From: Apodemus sylvaticus
Taxonomy: Eukaryota > Chordata > Mammalia > Rodentia > Muridae
Length of the DNA stretch: 64,000 nucleotides
NCBI RefSeq assembly: GCF_947179515.1
Contig: NC_067488.1
Span: 28,439,039 to 28,503,038 of the forward strand
Reading direction: 5' to 3'
Shown here: piece by piece, positions 33,516 to 44,457 of the stretch
How the letters are laid out: each line of letters begins with the position of its first letter
Position numbering within the stretch: position 1 is the stretch's first letter
Translations under genes and position numbers: made by a program
Notes under the pieces: generated by a model
The model's input: only the letters and a program-made list of their open reading frames with translations
Database searches by the model: none
What the model was told of the DNA's origin: nothing

Positions 33516-34389
33516 AAAATACTGAACAAACTAGTTTGGTATCCTTGGCCTCCTCCTACTTTCCCAAAGCAATATCTGATCCTACGTCTCCTCCCCACAC
33601 CTTTCTCCCCTCTTCCTTTGTTCTTTCGTCTGGCCAGGCAACCACCTTACCTGTTCTTGCTCATTACTTCCTGTATACCAAGGACCGTGTTTAGCTCTGG
33701 GGAAGGAAATGGTGCCCCTCCTCCCAGACAGGCAAAGCTTTATGGGAGATAAAGAGCCTGGTGGTTATAGCAGGCTGATCGGTGCCATGATATGGGCCTG
33801 ATGGGACTATAGGTGTCCATTGGAGAGGACCCACACTGGCCTGTGGGGAGAGTGAGAGACCTGGTACCCAAGGGTAGATGGGATGCTGGGGATGGGGGGT
33901 GGGGAGAGAACTGTGGCCACAGTAGCCCTGGTAGAAGGATTTTGAGAGGGTATGACAGCCGTGAATGCCCCGGAGAGCCTTCTTAAGCGATACTAATGTT
34001 ACTTTAGAGACGAGGAACACAGGTAGGTGATGGTGTGGTCACCTACTGAATTGGCTGTTTGTCAGCTTCTCTGGGACACCCAGGAATTTGCTGTATCCCC
34101 GTCCCCTCTACTTTGCCCACTTCTTTCTCCTCTGTCCTCCTCTGTGTGGCTCTACCCACCTTTATGGCCCTTTCAAAGGTGGCCTGTTCTGTGGTGCTGT
34201 CCCAGGTGCTCTGATTGCTTCTCTGGGCCTCTAGTGTCATCACACGTTACTTACTTATTACCATTTATCACACTGGGTCTTCGAGTTTATGTCAGTAGTG
34301 CCTGTTGGTTTCCTCCACTGGCCTGAAAGGGCATTTCCACCCTGGAATATTTACCCATGTTTTCCCACCCCACGTAGTCCTTAGGCCTC
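33516..34389. other. no gene seen; G-rich patch
   Basis: GGGGATGGGGGGTGGGG at about 33890 gives three close G runs. Frames of 136, 109 and 99 codons overlap without domains. The segment 33730-34020 may contain an old interspersed repeat but I could not identify it. Confidence 0.35.
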
Positions 34390-34575
34390 CCTTCCAGATC
34401 CAGTCCTACCGCTCATTAGTTCTGTAATCTTGGACGAGTCACTTTATCTGTGAGACCTCGAGTTGTCTCATCTGTAAAGTGGGGGCGATGATTTTTTTTT
34501 TTTACTGCACAGGATAATTGCGAGGATTAAATAAAGTACCTACTTAACACTCAATAAACATGAGTTGCCTTCCTC
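34390..34575 (-). repeat. MIR SINE, reverse, well preserved
   Basis: CTGTAATCTTGGACGAGTCA, CTTTATCTGTGAGACC, TGTCTCATCTGTAAAGTGGG, TAATTGCGAGGATTAAATAA and CTTAACACTCAATAAACATG cover the MIR core and flanks. A short T-run interrupts the middle. Confidence 0.8.
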
Positions 34576-35448
34576 CTTCGCTGACTCCGGTTCAGAGAGA
34601 TTGCTGCAACAGCTTGGGAGAGCATCTCCGGGGGGGAGGGATGCCTCACTTTTCCCATGGGCCCAGAGGAAGTGTTAGGAACATGAGCAAGAGTCCAGTC
34701 TGCATGGTTTGCTGAGTCCTGGGCAGTGCAAACGTGAGTGGTAGCCATCACCACACCCATTCTAACCTGATTAGGTCTTTGACTCTTTCCATACCGCCCT
34801 CACCCTTAAAGTAAACAAAGAGACAATGTTGGAAGTCATTTGTTTTAAAAAAAAAGCACATGGAATCATGTGTGCCTCCTTGTCTGGGATTGTGCTTTCA
34901 ACCCGTGGTGTTCTGAGAAGAGGCAAGAACCCAGTTTCTTCTTCTTCAACCCTTCATGGTTCCTGGAGATGCTGCATATGTCTGGGATATATGGTGGCTT
35001 CATGAATAAAGATTGGGGCAGTGTGTAGGGAAAAAAGAAAGGGAGCATTTGTTCTGGGTTTTAGAGCTGGGATTTGGGGGTGGGGATATTCCACAGGTGC
35101 CCCCTCCCCCATCTTCCTGCCTCAGCTCACAAAATGTTGGATAGCTGCTGGTTGACCTCTGCTGGAGCTAGCTGATGCCCTCGCTTCTTCTCCCTCCCTG
35201 CGTCCTGATGGGAAGAACAGAAGTGCTCCACATTAGAGTATGAGAAAGGGCTTGCATTCCCTGGTTAGTGCGGACAACTCACGCTGTAACCCCGCATGGC
35301 CCTTTCTGTCCCTGGACTCTCAGCCTGCGTCCTGCACTTTTATTTTCATGCGTTTATTGCCCTCCCTTCCCTGCAAGTGAAATGCGAAGATTGTTGGCTG
35401 AAGAACAGAGGTGGCTGCTTTACGAGCAGCCTGTGTTACTAATTAAAA

Positions 35449-35449
<1 letters not shown>

Positions 35450-35492
<43 letters not shown>
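35450..35492. repeat. CA microsatellite
   Basis: About 21 perfect CA units. Confidence 0.97.
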
Positions 35493-35493
<1 letters not shown>

Positions 35494-35843
35494 ACACAGC
35501 TCTAATCAGGTTTAACGCTTAGCGCTCTGAGATTGAATGCATCCTCCCCCCCCCCCCCCCCAAGCTCTGTCGTTTTTTCTACTCAAGGTGGAATGAGAGC
35601 CTCTGCTCTCAGCACCCGGCCTTCAAGGCCGACTCTCTGTTGGACAGGCTTCTTCCCTGGCCAGGGATCCTCCCTCACTCTGCCACTCACTCACTCTCCT
35701 CATAGCCACAGACAAAGGGAGCCTTCATGGTTCAGTTCTTTGGATGCCACCTGGTCATTGCTTGCCTGGGGACAAGATGACCTGACTTCCTCTTTTATGT
35801 TTGAGATAATTGACATCAAATTACAATGTCTTCATTCTGATTC

Positions 35844-35868
35844 GGGGTGGGGGGTGGGGGGGGTGGGG
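35844..35868 (+). other. G-quadruplex motif with single-T loops
   Basis: Four G runs of 4, 6, 8 and 4 bases are separated by single T residues. Loops of one base give the most stable class of intramolecular quadruplex. Confidence 0.8.
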
Positions 35869-36579
35869 ATCTCAGTTTCCTCTGATTTCTAACAGATCTA
35901 TTACAAAATAGCAAGCCTGGAAACCGTCTCATGATCTACAGCAAGATAGAGACTTTGAAGGGCTCCTCATCTTTCACCCCTGCCCTTTGTTGTAAGAGCC
36001 ATGAATTATATCTTGGGAAAGCAGGAGCCGAGCCTCGGGGAACTGTGCTCGCCTAGATAGTGTGTCAAACTATTGTTTTCTCAACAGAAGATGGAGTGTC
36101 ACGGATGTCACAGGGAGTCGTAGCCACAGTGCTTGTCCTTGAAGGCAGGACCCTTCAGGTTTGAGGGCACGTGGAGCAGAGAGGCCCAACATCCCCAAAC
36201 ATCTTGACTGGGGAATGATGTGTCCTTCCTAGGGCACTTGGACAGGGGTCCTAAAGTCCAGCTGCACATGCTGGTCACCGAGGCTACTTGAATTACGCTT
36301 CCTGGATGTGAGCGGAGGCCCTGGGATCCTTTTAATTAAAGTTCCCCAGGGACTTTAATACTCAGTATGAGCTATGCTCCAAGACAGCCTCTGATTCAGA
36401 AACTTATGACAAAACATTTAATGAAATGCCCATTTAAATGTCTGTCTATTGTTCCCCTTGCCCATTAGTTAGTGATAATAAGGACTACCTCATAGGATCA
36501 GCATCTATAGGAGGACTGGAGTCTGGTGGGAGAAGGGATGAGAAATGTCTCACTTCCTCTCAACGTCTCCTAAGAGAAG

Positions 36580-36725
36580 TCTGGAGTACTCTCACTTTTA
36601 ATCCTCACACTAGTTTTTCAAGGTGAGCGCAGGCTTTCGAATGGAGACAAAACAAGAAACTGTAGCTCAGGGATGTTGAGGTGACTGCCCTGGGCTCATC
36701 TATGGAGTATGAGTTTAACACAGGC
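36580..36725 (+). repeat. MIR SINE fragment
   Basis: TTTAATCCTCACACTAGTTT, AACAAGAAACTGTAGCTCAG and GATGTTGAGGTGACTGCCCT match MIR segments at high divergence. Confidence 0.5.
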
Positions 36726-37013
36726 TCATGAGTGTCCTCTCCCCCACAGCTTGAGGTCTTTTCCCAGCCTACAGTGGGGTTCACTTGACCAGTCAATGCT
36801 TTCACAGCCCTGTAGAGGTAGGGTTGAGTCCTCTGGTTCCCAGTGTCTCCAGAACTCAGGCTGGATGATATCCAGCTCACCTAGAAGGCCCTGAAACCCA
36901 GTGGCCAACGACCTTCTCCCAGAGGACCACCACCAATCCTCAGTATCTCCCTGCCAGCCTCTGAATTGATCTCAGCTTGTTCACAGGAATGCTGTAGCAT
37001 TTAAAAGTTGATC

Positions 37014-37210
37014 GAGCCGGGTGGTGGTGGCAGTAGCGCACACTTGTAATCCCAGCACTGGGAGGCAGAGGCAGGCGGATTTCTGAGTTCGAGGCCAGTC
37101 TGGTCTACAGAGTGAGTTCCAGGACAGCCAGGGCTATACAGAAAAACCCTGTCTCGAAAAAAAACCAAATCCAAAAAACCAAACCAACCAACCAACCAAA
37201 CAAACAAAAC
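37014..37210 (+). mobile_element. B1 SINE with target duplication
   Basis: GAGCCGGGTGGTGGTGGCAG, GTAATCCCAGCACTGGGAGG, TCGAGGCCAGTCTGGTCTAC and CCTGTCTCGAAAA lead to an A-rich tail of AACC/AACA units. It is flanked by AGTTGATC at 37006-37013 and 37211-37218. A short extra GTGG/CAGTA insertion lies near the 5' end. Confidence 0.95.
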
Positions 37211-37445
37211 AGTTGATCTATATTCTGGTTTCTGGTTAGCTGAGGTTAGTGAGTCCACAACTGTAGCCTCACATTGAGACCTCCTTCCTCAGAGTTATTC
37301 CTGAACCTGTCAGGTGGGAGAAACTCTCGTCTATGGTAGCTTTCATACATTGTCCCAAGCCTCCCTCAGTGTGATGTTCACTCCAGTTGGGTATAAACCT
37401 CAGGAAATGTAACATGCCTTCTGGTTCTTCATTAATAACTAGTTG

Positions 37446-37546
37446 TGCCTGGCATACTGGCATACTCCTAGAATGCTGACTCTCAGGAGGCTGAGGCAGG
37501 GGGATCCTGAATTCCTCCAAAACAAAACTCTGTCTCAAAAAAAAAG
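37446..37546 (+). repeat. old B1-like monomer (PB1 type)
   Basis: GCCTGGCATACTGGCATACT, AGGAGGCTGAGGCAGGGGGA, TCCTGAATTC and ACTCTGTCTCAAAAAAAA resemble the proto-B1 class, which retains GGAGGCTGAGGCAGG. Confidence 0.6.
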
Positions 37547-37639
37547 GACAAAACAAAATTTTCTAAGAACTATATATACTTAGCAGAGCCTCTGTGATAT
37601 ATACTTGGGGATATGAATCTATGGGAGCTACAAGCGCAC

Positions 37640-38025
37640 CAACATAAGGCCTCCCTCAACACATTTATCCTGGTTCTCTCCTCCCCGAAACACCTGTTGT
37701 GACTTTTGCCTCCCCCAGCACCCCTGACATAACTCCTTCCTCTTCCAGCACGTTATAGGACTCCTCCCTTCCTAATGCACTGTCATAATTCCTAACTCAA
37801 CATATCTGTCTTGACTCCTCCCTTCCCAATACATATCTCATGACTCCTCCTTTCCCAATACACTTGTCTTAACTTGTCCCTGCCCAGCACATCTGTCTTG
37901 AGGCCTTCCTTCCTAACACATCTGACATGAGCCACCCCCCCCCCCCATCACGTCTTCTCTTTTTTTCTACACACCAGACACAACTCTTCCTTCACCCAGC
38001 ACATTGACACAGTCTCTACTCTAAT
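37640..38025. repeat. degenerate minisatellite, about 29-bp unit
   Basis: Repeated pyrimidine-rich units in the form TGACTCCTCCCTTCCCAATA plus CATCTGTC occur about a dozen times (for example near 37752, 37811, 37849, 37871, 37899). Copies are heavily diverged, and one has a 13-base C run near 37936. Confidence 0.75.
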
Positions 38026-38574
38026 AGATTTGTGAGGGAGTTTGGTCCATGATATCGCAAGTCAGGCTTATCTGGGGCATCATGGTCAGTTTGGGGCATC
38101 AATCTAGAGAGGAGAACATGGAAACTGAAAGGAATTTCAAGCACTAGCTGGCAAGGTGAAAGTAATTCAGAAACCTAGAAAACAAAACAGCAGCAACAAG
38201 CCAAAAGCAAATGGCAAATGTTCACATCATGTGGAGGGTATGGGAAGAATAGATAGACGTATCCCTGTGGCCCCCGGGGCTACTGATTAGGTGTTAGTTA
38301 GCCTCTGGTATACTGCGCTTCAATAACAAAGCAATGCACACACTCCAGCGATTCCACAAATAGCTGTGCGTCTCACTCTACTCAAGCACAGGGAAGACTG
38401 AATTCTTGTTAATTTTTAGTTACATCATGTGGTGCACTTAGCATTTGGTGCCACTGCAGGAGGGGAAGAAGGAGATGGACGAGACATATGGGCTTTGAAT
38501 TTCTATGTTATTTCCACTCATGATCCATCAGAACCAGTCACATGACCTGGATGTCTTTACTAAGGAGGCTGTAA
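38026..38574. other. no gene seen
   Basis: Single-copy sequence leading into a GT microsatellite. Confidence 0.45.
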
Positions 38575-38699
38575 GTGTGTGTGTGTGTGTGTATGTGTGT
38601 ATGTATGTGTGTGTATGTATGTGTGTATGTGTGTGTGTATATATGTGTATTTATGTGTGTGTATGTGTGTGTGTATGTGTGTGTGTGTGTGTGTGTGTG
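38575..38699. repeat. GT/TATG microsatellite
   Basis: 125 bases of GT units regularly interrupted by TATG and one TATTTA. The valine-cysteine frame over it is an artefact. Confidence 0.95.
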
Positions 38700-38764
38700 A
38701 ATGTTGGGAAGTATGCTCAGCTAAGCATCACTTCTATAACATTTCACAGTGACCCCACATCTTT

Positions 38765-39935
38765 TGCACCCCATGATGTTTTTTAAAATATTTATATTTA
38801 TTGTTTAAACATTCCATACATGAATACAAGAATGTATCTTAATCATATCTGTTCCCTCTTCCCCACCCAACACCCTCAAAATCCTCTAACCTATCTCATT
38901 CTTAATTTTATATCCTCTTTTAAACATTTTTATTAATATTTTTAACCCAGTGAGTTCAATAGTGCAACCCATTTGTACATGGACACAGGGAACATCCACT
39001 GAGAGCATGGTAGTTTCCCAGTGACCCTCTCTCAAGGCAAAGAGATACTTTCTCTTCCCAGGAGTCATCAACTTCCAATAGCTCACCAGCCAGGGCTGGG
39101 GCCTTGGTAGACCCTCCCCCAACCACATTGGGCTATTTAACTGACTTCTGATCCTGTGTAAGCTACTGTGATTTCATGTATGAAGCAGATCTGTCATGAC
39201 CAGAAGATAGCAACTCACAGTATCCCTCTCCATCCTCCAACCTTTGCCAGAGAAACTTCTTACAGTAGTTGGTAGTGATTATTCCAGGCATGCATTGCTG
39301 CTCAAGTTCTGAGAATAAGCAACAATAAAAAATAATAATAACACAAGTAATCAACCATAGATGGGATACCCCCAAGGTACAGGGCACACCCCAGAAGAGG
39401 GGACAGAAAGAATGTATGTATACATAACACAGACACAGCTTCCAGAGTCTGTTTAGTGTTGTTTTGTATGCACAGGTGTTTAGGGGCTGACCACTTGGGA
39501 TTAGACAACCTATCAGGGGACACTGTCCTTGGAGAAAGCTGGTTCTCGAAGTCGCCCATTGATCACCTGTAGCTCTTCATCTAGGCATGGAGCTTTGTGA
39601 AATTTTCCCATCTACATATGCACTTCGACTGGAGTTGTTATCATGCAGGTCTTGTTTAGACAACCGAATTGAGATTTCATAGGTGTAGCTTTCCTTGTCC
39701 TGTATAAATGATACTATTTAATAGTGGGTGCCCTGCTTCTCTGGCTTCTATGATATTTTTGCTCCTTCTTGTGAGATTTCCCAAGTGATACACTGTAATT
39801 GTATATTTGTCAGAACTCTGCACTGAGAGATTACTTCTTCTCTCTGAAACTGGATCCTGAGAGCTGAAGTCCAGGGTCAGGGCAGAGATGGGATGTAGCA
39901 TCTGGTGCAAGATCTGATCATGTCTGACCTCAGTC
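38765..39935 (-). mobile_element. L1 (Lx-like) 3' UTR, reverse
   Basis: The reverse order of rodent L1 3' UTR words is clear: AACATCCACTGAGAGCATGG, CAGGAGTCATCAACTTCCAA, TAGCTCACCAGCCAGGGCTG, TCATGCAGGTCTTGTTTAGA and GAGATTTCATAGGTGTAGCT. At 1.2 kb it is the longest L1 piece here. Its reverse frames of 74-85 codons are fragments of untranslated sequence. Confidence 0.75.
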
Positions 39936-40179
39936 CATTGAATTGGACTTAGATGAATCTAGTCATATTGTAACTGATGCCTACCCATTCTACAGATATC
40001 AATGACCTTGAATAACAGTTACTTGGGGAATGAGATTCACCCCTGGTTCTCGATATGAATAGGGCACTGATAGTCTAGGTGATAGTTGCTCTTTTCCAGA
40101 CTTGAAAGAATTAGAATGTTAAAGAGAAAAGTGTTGGGTTTCCAGGCAAGTGACACTGTAGCCCACTGTAGAGGCTGGG
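39936..40179. other. no gene seen
   Basis: Single-copy or unrecognised L1-adjacent sequence. Confidence 0.3.
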
Positions 40180-40390
40180 TGATGGCAGACAGTATAAGTT
40201 CTGGAATCCCACTGTGTGCTTACCGATCCCACTATGTCCTGACTGTGTGACTTTAGGCTAGTTTTCGAGTCTGTCTGCTCTTCATTTGCCATGACGGTAA
40301 GCTGAGAATACGTCACTTACCTTACGGAATGGTCGAGCATGTTAGCAAAGGGGAATAAATGGGCCTGTGCTTACCACATAGCAGATGTTG
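40180..40390 (-). repeat. MIR-type SINE fragment, reverse
   Basis: GACTGTGTGACTTTAGGCTA, then TCTGCTCTTCATTTGCC, then GGGGAATAAATGGGCCTGTG and TTACCACATAGCAGATG, resemble the reverse MIR core and 5' part. Confidence 0.5.
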
Positions 40391-41230
40391 TGAAATTGTT
40401 CCTTCCTCATGTCCCTGCCCTGCACTGGGCTGGAATGTCTCCCCAGCGATCCCACCTAAGAGGACTCGCTATGTTCTAGATGCTAATCTCCCTCCCATAT
40501 TAGTTCATGACTGTGCTCCTGGAGCCCAGCAGCCAAGCGCCTGAAACATCCCTGGCGTTCGGTGTTATCCTTACTAATATTTGCCAGGAGGAATGACAGG
40601 ATTCAGAGATCAGCTGGCCTAAGCTGGAGCCCTGAAGATCAGCGTTACAGGAATTAGGTGTGAGTCATCTAGGCATGTGACCACGGCCTGAGGAAGCCTG
40701 CGTCCAGGCCCAGAATAATCTGAATCTTCCGAGGGGGAGGCACGTGGCGACAAGAAGGCCTTACTCAATACCTGCTCTGGGCCAGAGGTTGACATGGGCT
40801 TGTCCCTCAGTGAGGCACACAGTGTTAGAGCAGGTCATCTCCAACAGATGGCACTCTGACAGCCAAGTGGGGGAGCCCTTAGGGTCCTACTCTCTCTGCC
40901 CACCTGCCCAGACATGGGAGGAAACTGGGCAAAGACTGAGGGTTGAGAGGTGAGAAGATAATGAACCTTTTCTTCTTGCCAAAACCAACTCTGCAAATTA
41001 TGATGCCTTCAGAGTCTGGGTTTCCTTCTTAAAATTCTGAATCAGTTGAAATTCCTGTCCTGTGAGGAGGAGAGCAAAAGTCTTCCCTCCCACAGTTGCA
41101 ACTTCCTGTTACTGTTTCCCTTTTAAAAATTAGCGCATATTGTATAACACAATTAAATAAAATAACCAGTGTCACCATGACATTTTCATATATGTATATT
41201 ATGAACTTTGGTCTCTTGCCTCATTTCCTA

Positions 41231-41234
<4 letters not shown>
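40391..41234. other. no gene seen
   Basis: Single-copy sequence. Short frames only (61-69 codons). A CACGTG word lies at about 40741. Confidence 0.45.

Positions 41235-41262
<28 letters not shown>
41235..41262. repeat. GT microsatellite
   Basis: Fourteen perfect GT units, abutting the SINE remnant to the right. Confidence 0.95.
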
Positions 41263-41267
<5 letters not shown>

Positions 41268-41357
41268 GAGACAAGGTCCTGTTATATAGCTTAGTCTGGC
41301 TTCAAACTCATGAAGCTGTCTCACTGCTGGAATTTCTCCTGTGTACTGGCGTGCTCT
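41263..41357 (-). repeat. old B1-like SINE, reverse
   Basis: GAGACAAGGTCCTGTTATAT, AGCTTAGTCTGGCTTCAAAC and TGGAATTTCTCCTGTGTACT follow the reverse B1 order at high divergence. Confidence 0.5.
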
Positions 41358-41379
41358 GTTTCATCATTTAGATCTTAAT

Positions 41380-41600
41380 GTGACGCCTGTTCTTATAGTA
41401 CTGTTCTGCACACTGCTGCTCAAAGTAACTGTATGAGCACTGGCTCACTCTAACCATCTTGCTGCCTTGAAAAACTTCATCCCTATTTGATAGGAGATTA
41501 AAGCACAGAGATGCAAAGTGTATCGCTCATGGCCTACAACTAATATGTCATAGGAATGGGGACCAACTGGCTAGCTTCAGAATTAGGGCTCAGAATGTCC
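41380..41600 (+). repeat. MIR SINE fragment
   Basis: CCCTATTTGATAGGAGATTA, AAGCACAGAGATGCAAAGTG and the following text follow the MIR core order. Confidence 0.5.
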
Positions 41601-42194
41601 CCATCGCATTGACACCTTCACTTACGGCTCAGACAACCCACCACGGAAGCAGTGCTGCTGAGGGATCCAAGGGCATTGGGGTGCTGAGGACACAGGCTTG
41701 CTCGAGTTTGCTCAGCTGCAATCAGTGGAGCAGCATCTGAGACTCATGTTGTCTGACTCCTGAGAGGCAGCAGGCTGGCCTAACTAGCCATTCTACAGAG
41801 GAAAAAGGTCTTCCCTTACAGGTTTGGAATCTGTGGGTGCCTCCCCGAGTCTCTGCTGAATGAAGGAGAGATCTCCTTTTCCTCTCTGATCTCTTTTTTT
41901 TTCCTTCCCTGTCTACTTCCTAGTGTTGGGGCTTTGTGTTGAATGTTGGGGTCAGTGCTGATCATGGCGGGTATCTTGTCTTGCCTTTGACCGTGATGGG
42001 GTGTTGACAAGGCTTCTCCTCCTTTCTTCAGGTGCTTATTTACTGGAGATCCTTGGTCTCTAGCCAGGCTCTGCCTCAGCAACATCAAGGTGGAGTATGG
42101 ACCATAACCCTGTCTCCTTGCTTGCAAGAAAACTTGGGTAAGCTACACGACCTCAGTGCTTTTCAATGAATCAGCATTTAGCATTAAAAGATTT
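41601..42194. other. no gene seen
   Basis: Single-copy sequence. A 103-codon reverse frame (41816-42127) has no domain. Confidence 0.4.
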
Positions 42195-42300
42195 ACAATT
42201 TTCAAAAAGGTGGAGTCATTGTTAAGTTGCCCAGGCTGGTCTCAAATTCTAGAGTTAAACAATCTTCCTGCCACTGCCTCTTCAGTAACTGAGACCATGG
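42195..42300 (-). repeat. proto-B1 / 7SL-like SINE, reverse
   Basis: AAGTTGCCCAGGCTGGTCTC and AAATTCTAGAGTTAAACAAT resemble the 7SL-derived body with TTGCCCAGGCTGG retained, a feature of old B1-type monomers. Confidence 0.6.
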
Positions 42301-42314
42301 ATCTTCTCTTTTAA

Positions 42315-42442
42315 AAGCAGTCTCATTATGAAGGCCTAGCTGGCCGGCGCTCACCAGGTAGACCTGGCTATTCTTGAATTCAGAGATGCAACTGCCTCTG
42401 TCCCCAGAGTGTTGGGCTTAAAGGCGTGCGCCACATTGCTCA
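42315..42442 (-). repeat. B1 SINE, reverse
   Basis: AGTCTCATTATGAAGGCCTA, TTCTTGAATTCAGAGATGCA, GTGTTGGGCTTAAAGGCGTG and CGCCACATTGCTC are the reverse B1 body. Three B1-type copies lie back to back at 42195-42610. Confidence 0.7.
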
Positions 42443-42492
42443 ATAGATAGGCATTTTTAAAAAGCTGCAAAGTGAGAACAAGAAATCTTAAA

Positions 42493-42610
42493 ATCACCTC
42501 TAGCTTGGGAGGTAGAAGCAGATGAATCTCCATGGGTCCAAGGCCAGCCCAGTGTACAGAGCAAGTTTCTGGATAGCCAGGGCTACAGAGTGGACTCTGT
42601 CTCAAAAAGC
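42493..42610 (+). repeat. B1 SINE, 5'-truncated
   Basis: CTTGGGAGGTAGAAGCAGAT, AAGGCCAGCCCAGTGTACAG, AGCCAGGGCTACAGAGTGGA and CTCTGTCTCAAAAAG match the 3' three quarters of B1. Confidence 0.7.
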
Positions 42611-42749
42611 CACACACACTAAAGGAAGTACTTCTAAGTACAAATTAGTCACTGTATCTGTCACAGTAGTATTATGGGAAATGCAGGTGGCTCCCCAGAG
42701 TTTAAGTTTGGGGGGGTACCTGAATTAGGCAATATGGGACTTGGTATAT

Positions 42750-42814
42750 TATGCAGAGTTTTATTTCTATTGCTGAGATACAATACCCCAACAAAAAGCA
42801 ACTGGATTTCATCC
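42750..42814 (-). repeat. 3' end piece of the GTCAACTTGAC-type repeat, reverse
   Basis: TTTTATTTCTATTGCTGAGA, TACAATACCCCAACAAAAAG and CAACTGG resemble the reversed 3' end of common rodent repeats ending in CACAGCAATAGAAA. Confidence 0.5.
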
Positions 42815-43460
42815 ACACAATAAGTAAATTAATTTATTCTTCTCTCATACAATACATCCTGACCGCAGTTTCACCTCCCTCCACTGCCCCCCAACTACTT
42901 CTCTACTTTCTCTCTACTTCAGATCCACTCTTTCTTTTCCTTTCAGAAAAGAACAGGACTGTCAAAGAAATCAACCAAACATGGCATAAAAATATACAAT
43001 AAGAATAGGCGCAAACCCTCATATCAAGGCTGGATGAGATAATCCAACAGGAGGAAAAGGGTCCCATGAGCAGTTAAAAGAGTCAAAGACAGCCCCACTC
43101 ACACTGAGAGGAGTCCCACAAAAACACTAAACCAACAACCATAACATCTATGCAGAGGACCTAGCACAGACCCACGCAGGTCTGTGACGGTCACTTCAGT
43201 CTCTGTGAGCCCCTATGAGCCCTGATTACTTGATTCTGTGGGCTTTGTTCTCCTAGTGTTCTCAACCCTCCTGGATCCTACACTCCTTCTTATCCTTTTT
43301 CTGTGTGAGTCTCCAAGCTCTGAGGGGAAGGTCCTAATGGAGATCTCCTTTCTGGGCTCTCCACCTAATGTTGGCTGTGGTCTCTGCATCTGCCTCCCAT
43401 CAACTGCTGGAGGACACCTGTCTCTGAGGACGATTGGTCTAGGCAGTGATCTAACTCATT
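42815..43460 (-). mobile_element. L1 (Lx-like) 3' UTR, reverse
   Basis: CCTCATATCAAGGCTGGATG, AAAGGGTCCCATGAGCAGTT, GAGGAGTCCCACAAAAACAC, TATGCAGAGGACCTAGCACA, CTCTGTGAGCCCCTATGAGC and CATCAACTGCTGGAGGACAC occur in the order of a rodent L1 3' UTR read backwards. Confidence 0.78.
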
Positions 43461-43809
43461 GTGCTTTTAAAAGAAACTTCCAGAAGGTTGGGGGGAAATC
43501 AGATTGTCACTGGGGACAATGGAAAGGCTCTGGTGGAATTTGTCTAGCAAATCTCCATCTTCCCCAGAATTTAAAAGGGACATTGCCTCGCGTTGACTTT
43601 GACTCTTAGCGTGAAACCTTCATTAAGATCCAGTGTCATTCTGAGACATCTTTCCAGGTGTAGCAATCATGAATAGCAAATCCAAAAACTGAATTTGGAA
43701 TGAAACCATCGATTATGTTGTCATAACAATTAAACCCTACCGAAGAAAACTAGGAAAGCATATTCAAAACCACACCATTGCCAGTAAAATGATTTTTTAA
43801 ATGATGTGT
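43461..43809. other. no gene seen
   Basis: AT-rich sequence between two reverse L1 pieces. Possibly more L1, but no hallmark was recognised. Confidence 0.3.
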
Positions 43810-44065
43810 TAAAATCATTAACTTTTCTTAAAATATTTTTAATTTATTATTTGAGAATACACCTAGACATATTTTGATCATATTCACTCCTTAGCCTCTC
43901 TCCAACTCTCCCTGGATTCCTCTGAACATGTCATGTCCTTTACCCATTTATCTTCTTGTGTTTTCTCTGCGTGGTCGTGGGGCCATCTACTGGAGCGTGA
44001 GCCAGAGTCTTCCTGGACAAGACACGACCGCTGCATGAACTCTCAGCAGCCGTGGTTATATTAAA
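43810..44065 (-). mobile_element. L1 3' UTR fragment, reverse
   Basis: ACATATTTTGATCATATTCA and CTCTCTCCAACTCTCCCTGG, then GGGGCCATCTACTGGAGCGT, match reversed L1 3' UTR text. This piece also contains the CTCF-like word GGCCATCTACTGG. Confidence 0.6.
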
Positions 44066-44108
44066 GTGATTTTCATTATTGTCATTTGGGGGATGGGCAG
44101 CAAAAGAG

Positions 44109-44332
44109 GTTGTTAGAGATTATTACATAAAATAATTAAAATGGCTCAATTAATTTTGGTTTTACCTTTTAAAAATTTCTGCTTAAGTTATACTTTATGA
44201 TAATAGTCATAAAATATATGTTGCTAGAGATTATAACATAAAATAAAAGTAATTAAAATTGTTCAATTAATTTTGGTTCTACCTTTTAAACATTTCTGCT
44301 TAAGTTATATTTTGCAATATCAATCATATAAA
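44109..44332. repeat. two-copy tandem duplication, ~111 bp
   Basis: Unit 1 starts GTTGTTAGAGATTATTACAT at 44109 and unit 2 starts GTTGCTAGAGATTATAACAT at 44220. Both contain CAATTAATTTTGGTT and ATTTCTGCTTAAGTTATA in the same order. A small insertion (about 7 bases) and scattered substitutions separate them. Both are strongly AT-rich. Confidence 0.9.
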
Positions 44333-44457
44333 TACAGCTTACGAATGACAGTAAATATAGAGTCTGAGAACACAGATACATTGGCTGGACAATTCTGTTA
44401 TTCTTGTTACTAATCACAAAAGCTCAAAGACTACTGATCTTAATTTTAATAATTTTA

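Larger units (their letters stand above)
34576..36579. other. no gene seen; simple repeats and a G4 motif
   Basis: 2 kb of sequence holding the CA tract at 35450-35492, a 16-base C run at 35546-35561 and a quadruplex motif at 35844-35868. Open frames at 35268-35892 are lengthened by the CA and C runs. Confidence 0.45.

Noticed and set aside
43981..44000. CTCF-like word GGCCATCTACTGG
   Set aside because: It is part of the common L1 3' UTR sequence, so it is expected from the family and not specific to this locus.
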